Part shown: piece after piece, positions 16,801-19,239 of the stretch | Position numbering within the stretch: the stretch's first letter is position 1 | Layout: the number at the start of each line of letters is the position of its first letter | From: Alistipes sp. UBA934 | Lineage (GTDB): Bacteria; Bacteroidota; Bacteroidia; Bacteroidales; Rikenellaceae | Assembly (NCBI GenBank): GCA_002293535.1 | Contig: DBDK01000009.1 | Span: forward strand, 1 to 19,239 | Direction: 5' to 3' | Length of the DNA stretch: 19,239 nt | The notes under the pieces: model-generated | Database searches by the model: none | What the model was told of the DNA's origin: nothing | Seen by the model: the letters and a program-made list of their open reading frames with translations, nothing else | Program-made: the position numbers and the translations under genes

Positions 16801-17616
16801 CTACACAACGAGACCATTTACGGCAGCCTGCAACGTTATAAAAAAGATAAAAAAGGTGTATCATTTGAAACGGTTTACACGATTCGTAAGGAGGTTTCAC
16901 CCGATTTGAAACTTGACAAGGTTATCGACGTAGGAATCAAGCGTATTTTACAGATACGACTGGACGAATATGGCGGCGATGCGAAAAAAGCATTCTCCAA
17001 CCTCGAAGAAAATCCGATTTGGCTCAATGAAGAAAAGGGCATCGCGATCAAACGGGTGACCATTTCAGGCATTAACAATGCCGAAGCCCTGCATCATAAA
17101 CGCGACAAGGATGGTGTGCCGATTTTGGATGAGAACGGCAACCGACAGCCCGTCGATTTTGTCAATACTGGAAATAATCACCATGTTGCTATTTATAGCG
17201 ATGCATATGGTGGTTTACAGGAGCGCGTTGTCTCGTTCTACGAGGCCGTTGCCCGTCGAAATTCTGGCTTACCAATAATAGATAAAGACTATCGAGCGGA
17301 CGAAGGTTGGGAGTTCCTTTTCACGATGAAGCAAAACGAATATTTCGTCTTCCCCAATGCCGAAACAGGTTTCAATCCGCACGAGATCGATCTGCTCGAC
17401 TCCGACAACTATGCGCGGATTAGCCCTAATTTATTTCGGGTGCAGAAATTGGCCTCAAAAGATTATTGGTTTAGGCACCATTTAGAAACAATTGTGGAAA
17501 CGAAAAATGAATTGAAAGGTATAGCCTGGATTAGGACGAGTGTAAAAGGCATAGACAAAATCGTCAAAGTCCGCATAAACCATATAGGTCAAATCGTAAC
17601 CGTCGGTGAATATTAA
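13846..17616 (+). CDS. cas9: Cas9 nuclease, CRISPR type II-C
   Basis: Cas9 is the RNA-guided nuclease that cuts both DNA strands next to a PAM. From the ATG at 13846 the protein has 1256 residues, at the long end for II-C. A TTG two codons upstream is less likely as start. Visible parts: RuvC-I (IIGLDLGTSSIGWALV, D8), an Arg-rich bridge helix (60-80), a helical recognition lobe (about 81-610), RuvC-II (IRIELAREL, E636), HNH (FDIEHIIP, H720; N734 and N743), RuvC-III (HHAMDA, H886 and D889), and a C-terminal wedge/PAM-interacting region (about 960-1256). All catalytic residues are present, so it should be active. The DIEH form of HNH fits my recollection of Bacteroidetes II-C enzymes. Base composition is visibly more AT-rich than the XylR or GH3 genes, consistent with horizontal acquisition. 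cas1 follows after 11 nt. Confidence 0.97.
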   Translation: MKKIIGLDLGTSSIGWALVNEAENDGEKSSIIRLGVRVNPLTVDEQQNFEKGRSITTNADRTLKRSMRRNLQRYKLRRENLIELLKSNGFIVNETILSENGNRTTFETYRLRAKAASERISLEEFARVLLMINKKRGYKSSRKAKGSEEGALIDGIEVAKRLYDEDLTPGQMSFTLLQTGQKYLPDFYRSDLQAEFDKIWTKQREFYPDILTDELKENLRGKNGKASWAICEKPFGIVGIKREGKSDAKRKENFAWRVDALSVKTDLERLAIVLQDINSQIYNSSGYLGAISDRSKELYFNKQTVGQYQMAVLDANPNASLRNMVFYRQDYLDEFNTLWETQAKFHPELTEDLKRQIRDVVIFYQRRLKSQKGLIRFCEFESRKIEVEIDGKKKIKTVGSRVIPRSSPLFQEFRIWQTLNNLEISTSEGKRELEQEEKEFLAKELATKEKLSKAEILKLLLGNARGYDLNFKDVQGNHTRTKLFQACPETADLPEDELYALWHLLYSFEGDNSNMGNEKLVKKLAACFGQECAVKLANIAFQDDYGSLSAKAIGRILPHLKDGNKYDVACEYAGYRHSASSLTKEEIENKTYKDRLEVLPKNSLRNPVVEKILNQMVNVINGVIDAYGKPYEIRIELARELKKNAKEREELTKSIAETTRAHDEIKKRLREEFGLNYVSRNDIIRYKLWEELAKNNYCTLYSNTKITKAALFSGDFDIEHIIPQARLFDDSFSNKTLELRSINLEKGSLTAYDFVKGKYGEEGLVEYLHRVETLHKGGAIGRTKCNKLKMQEKDIPEGFLNRDLGNTQYITKYAKAMLGDLVKRVVATTGAITDVLREDWQLVDVMKELNWDKYDRLGLTYYEENRAGKRFGRIRDWTKRNDHRHHAMDALTVAFTKDALIQLFNNLNASLTPNSNAYALKTSYMENGIVKPPIPLNEFRAEAKKHLANTLISIKAKNKVVTKNINTTKKPVGMNKKTQLTPRGQLHNETIYGSLQRYKKDKKGVSFETVYTIRKEVSPDLKLDKVIDVGIKRILQIRLDEYGGDAKKAFSNLEENPIWLNEEKGIAIKRVTISGINNAEALHHKRDKDGVPILDENGNRQPVDFVNTGNNHHVAIYSDAYGGLQERVVSFYEAVARRNSGLPIIDKDYRADEGWEFLFTMKQNEYFVFPNAETGFNPHEIDLLDSDNYARISPNLFRVQKLASKDYWFRHHLETIVETKNELKGIAWIRTSVKGIDKIVKVRINHIGQIVTVGEY

Positions 17617-17627
17617 AAAGTTTCATT

Positions 17628-18545
17628 ATGGTAAAGCGAACCCTGTATTTCGGCAACCCGACCTACCTAAATTTGAAAGACAGGCAACTCGTCATCAAAC
17701 TGCCTGAAGTCGAGAAAAACGATGTTTTCAGCGAGGCATTCAAAGCGGAGAGCACACGGACTATTCCCATTGAGGATATAGGGGTGGTAGTGTTGGACAA
17801 CAGGCAGATAACCATTACCCAGGGAGCGCTGGAGGCTCTGCTCGAAAACAACTCCGCCGTCATAACCTGCGACAGTAGCCGGATGCCTGTGGGATTAATG
17901 CTGCCGCTTTGTGGAAACACAACCCAGAACGAGCGTTTCCGCTATCAGTTGGATGCGTCGCTGCCGCTCAAAAAACAGCTTTGGCAACAGACCGTGCAGG
18001 CGAAGATAGCTAATCAGGCCGCCGTGCTGAAAGAGTGCCGATGTGCAGAGGTTCGTAATATGTTGAAATGGGTGGGCGATGTCAAAAGCGGTGATGCCGA
18101 CAACCTCGAAGCCCGTGCCGCCGCCTATTATTGGGCGAATCTTTTCACCGATTTTCGTCGCCACCGCGAGGGTGAGCCGCCCAATAATCTGCTTAATTAC
18201 GGTTATGCAATTCTTCGCGCCATCGTCGCCCGTGGGCTTGTCGGAAGCGGACTGTTGCCAACGCTCGGCATTCATCATCACAACCGCTACAACGCCTACT
18301 GCCTCGCGGACGACATTATGGAGCCGTATCGCCCCTATGTCGATAAATTGGTGGTTGCGATGTTCGATAGTGGCATTGAGGAGTTGGATAAAGATGCTAA
18401 GGCACAGTTGCTCGTATTACCCGTAATGGAGGTAATGATTAGCGGTCAGCGAAGCCCGCTGATGATTGCCGTTGGTCAGACCACCGCGTCGCTATGTAAG
18501 TGTTTCAGTGGTGAAAGTCGCAAAATCGCTTACCCGGAGATGTAG
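17628..18545 (+). CDS. cas1: Cas1 integrase, type II CRISPR adaptation
   Basis: Cas1 with Cas2 inserts new spacers at the leader end of the array. The 305-residue protein has the beta-rich N-terminal domain (about 1-85; IGVVVLDNRQITITQGALEAL) and the helical catalytic domain. The metal ligands are visible: E161 (NLEARAAAYYW), a His cluster at 216-218 (LGIHHHNRYN), and D228/D229 (LADDIMEPYR). The PYRPYVD sequence after the Asp is typical of type II Cas1. It lies 11 nt after cas9, and its TAG stop shares one base with the cas2 GTG start. No csn2 or cas4 is present, which defines subtype II-C. Confidence 0.97.
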   Translation: MVKRTLYFGNPTYLNLKDRQLVIKLPEVEKNDVFSEAFKAESTRTIPIEDIGVVVLDNRQITITQGALEALLENNSAVITCDSSRMPVGLMLPLCGNTTQNERFRYQLDASLPLKKQLWQQTVQAKIANQAAVLKECRCAEVRNMLKWVGDVKSGDADNLEARAAAYYWANLFTDFRRHREGEPPNNLLNYGYAILRAIVARGLVGSGLLPTLGIHHHNRYNAYCLADDIMEPYRPYVDKLVVAMFDSGIEELDKDAKAQLLVLPVMEVMISGQRSPLMIAVGQTTASLCKCFSGESRKIAYPEM

Positions 18546-18877
18546 TGGATCGTTTTTCGGAATATCGGATTATGTGGGTGCTTGTGCTTTTCGATCTACC
18601 GACCGAGACGAAAAAGGAGCGGAAACAGGCCGCCGAATTTCGCAAAAACCTTGTGCGCGACGGCTTCACGATGTTCCAGTTCTCGATCTACCTTCGCCAT
18701 TGCCCATCGCGCGAGAACGCCGAGGTGCATATTAGACGAGTAAAGACTTCATTACCGCCTGCCGGTCAGGTTGGGATTATCTGCATCACAGACAAGCAAT
18801 TCGGTCAGATGGAGATTTTTTCGGGTAAAAAACGAGTTTTTGAGCGAGACACACCACAACAGTTAGAGCTATTTTGA
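18545..18877 (+). CDS. cas2: Cas2, CRISPR adaptation
   Basis: Cas2 forms the dimeric core of the Cas1-Cas2 integrase. The 110-residue protein begins at a GTG that overlaps the cas1 stop by one base; MDRFSEYRIMWVLVLFDLPT matches the usual N-terminus of type II Cas2, so I prefer this to the internal ATG at 18572. The ferredoxin-like fold shows the conserved Asp (D17 in LFDLPT) and the TMFQFSIYLRHC and GQVGIICITDKQFG strands. It is the last recognised cas gene. A small membrane ORF starts 13 nt further on. Confidence 0.96.
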   Translation: MDRFSEYRIMWVLVLFDLPTETKKERKQAAEFRKNLVRDGFTMFQFSIYLRHCPSRENAEVHIRRVKTSLPPAGQVGIICITDKQFGQMEIFSGKKRVFERDTPQQLELF

Positions 18878-18878
18878 T

Positions 18879-18886
18879 TATATTTG
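18879..18886 (+). promoter_or_regulatory. Candidate -7 box (TATATTTG) behind cas2
   Basis: TATATTTG matches TAnnTTTG. It lies just after the cas2 stop and 4 nt before the ATG at 18891. If real, the small ORF could be transcribed separately as a nearly leaderless mRNA. No -33 element is visible. Confidence 0.35.
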
Positions 18887-18890
18887 TACT

Positions 18891-19106
18891 ATGATAGTGC
18901 TTATCTGGATAATACGAGCGTTGTTGTGGCTTCTTATGGCGCTTGCTGTCGTGGTTTTTTTTAACTGGATAGCAAAATCTGTCGTTGGGGTCGACGATTG
19001 GAGCGAGCTATCCAAACGCAAGCGCAAGGAGGAGCAGTCTGTCGACGGAGAGTGTTCGTTTACAGTGCATATTACGATTTCGCGTTGTACCGATTCCGAC
19101 AAATGA
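18891..19106 (+). CDS. Small single-pass membrane protein downstream of cas2 (unknown)
   Basis: The 71-residue ORF has one strong transmembrane helix (about 2-26, IVLIWIIRALLWLLMALAVVVFF) followed by a basic segment (SKRKRKEE) and a hydrophilic tail. I do not recognise a family. It starts 13 nt after cas2, stays on the same strand, and ends 11 nt before a perfect terminator stem, which is how a last gene of an operon looks. A TATATTTG box before it allows separate transcription. The lysine/arginine cluster after the helix would place the tail in the cytoplasm by the positive-inside rule. It may be a CRISPR-linked accessory gene, an unrelated passenger, or a chance ORF. Confidence 0.5.
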   Translation: MIVLIWIIRALLWLLMALAVVVFFNWIAKSVVGVDDWSELSKRKRKEEQSVDGECSFTVHITISRCTDSDK

Positions 19107-19117
19107 ATTTCGAAATA

Positions 19118-19147
19118 AAAACCCACCTGAAAAGGTGGGTTTTGTTA
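19118..19147. terminator. Bidirectional terminator behind the cas operon
   Basis: AAAACCCACCT (19118-19128) pairs perfectly with AGGTGGGTTTT (19133-19143) around a 4-nt GAAA loop. T-runs follow on both strands. It ends the cas/small-ORF transcript and can also stop a convergent gene entering from the right. Confidence 0.92.
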
Positions 19148-19173
19148 TCGGAACAGCCTCGTTTTTTAATCCT

Positions 19174-19239
19174 TCAGCAGTCTGTAAGTTGTTGAATTTG
19201 ACTAACTTTGACACATTGGGGTGTTTCCGATATGTCAAA
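19174..19239 (-). CDS. Possible C-terminal end of a minus-strand gene entering from the right
   Basis: From the right edge, a minus-strand frame reads 21 codons, ending SQIQQLTDC, then TGA at 19176-19174. It is followed about 30 nt later by the bidirectional terminator, a natural arrangement for a gene end. With so few codons this is only a suggestion, and a competing reading is a plus-strand gene starting at the ATG at 19232. Confidence 0.22.
   Translation of the reverse strand, partial: FDISETPQCVKVSQIQQLTDC
19207..19239. repeat. Inverted repeat TTTGACACAT / ATATGTCAAA at the window edge
   Basis: TTTGACACAT (19207-19216) and ATATGTCAAA (19230-19239) match at 9 of 10 positions around a 13-nt centre. 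The left arm overlaps a TAACTTTG box (19203-19210). It could be an operator, a hairpin or an element end; the right boundary is cut by the window. Confidence 0.4.

Noticed and set aside
19008..19238. 76-codon minus-strand open frame at the right end
   Set aside because: It reads straight through the perfect bidirectional terminator and into the small plus-strand ORF; the shorter frame ending at 19174 is a more natural gene end.
18878..19239. CRISPR repeats after cas2
   Set aside because: No stretch resembling the anti-repeat or any direct repeat of array size was found; GTTGTTGAATTTGAC at 19188-19202 is only a loose resemblance.

Overview
The window looks like a chromosomal segment of a Bacteroidales bacterium. 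The evidence is a SusC/SusD pair, a Bacteroidetes-style tyrosine recombinase, a DUF5009-type membrane acyltransferase, an AraC/XylR regulator, and several TAnnTTTG (-7) promoter boxes typical of the Bacteroidetes primary sigma factor. Rikenellaceae/Alistipes is my guess for the family; no 16S or ribosomal marker is present to fix it.

Layout, left to right. (1) 1-500: 3' part of a von Willebrand factor A protein, tail-to-tail with mscL on the minus strand (502-900). (2) 1023-2396: a complete tyrosine recombinase ending in a clear terminator. (3) 2397-2661: a regulatory stretch with two 10-bp palindromes spaced 21 bp centre to centre and a -7 box, in front of susC (2662-5745) and susD (5760-7382), which end at a strong terminator. 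(4) 7488-10220: a tightly packed trio, DUF5009/HGSNAT-like membrane acyltransferase, XylR-type regulator and a small membrane protein, with gaps of +4 and -4 bp. (5) 10255-11261, minus strand: tRNA-Ser(GCU) followed 22 nt later by a cation-diffusion-facilitator exporter that has no visible promoter of its own. (6) 11317-13623: a secreted GH3 beta-glucosidase-type enzyme, divergent from the tRNA across a palindromic promoter pair. (7) 13712-18877: a complete type II-C CRISPR-Cas effector and adaptation module: tracrRNA (minus), cas9, cas1, cas2. A possible small membrane-protein gene (18891-19106) and a bidirectional terminator follow. No CRISPR array lies in the window.

How the parts work together. 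SusC/SusD would take a glycan fragment across the outer membrane; the acyltransferase, XylR sensor and GH3 enzyme are plausible partners for modifying, sensing and hydrolysing it, but the sequence does not show the substrate. In the CRISPR module the tracrRNA is transcribed away from cas9. Its promoter is the best in the window (TTTG-N20-TAATTTTG), and its -7 box lies 2 bp from a divergent -7 box that would serve cas9. The anti-repeat abuts this promoter pair, so dual-RNA and nuclease expression are probably interlocked. This compact promoter/anti-repeat arrangement, together with the small membrane ORF behind cas2, is the part most worth following up.
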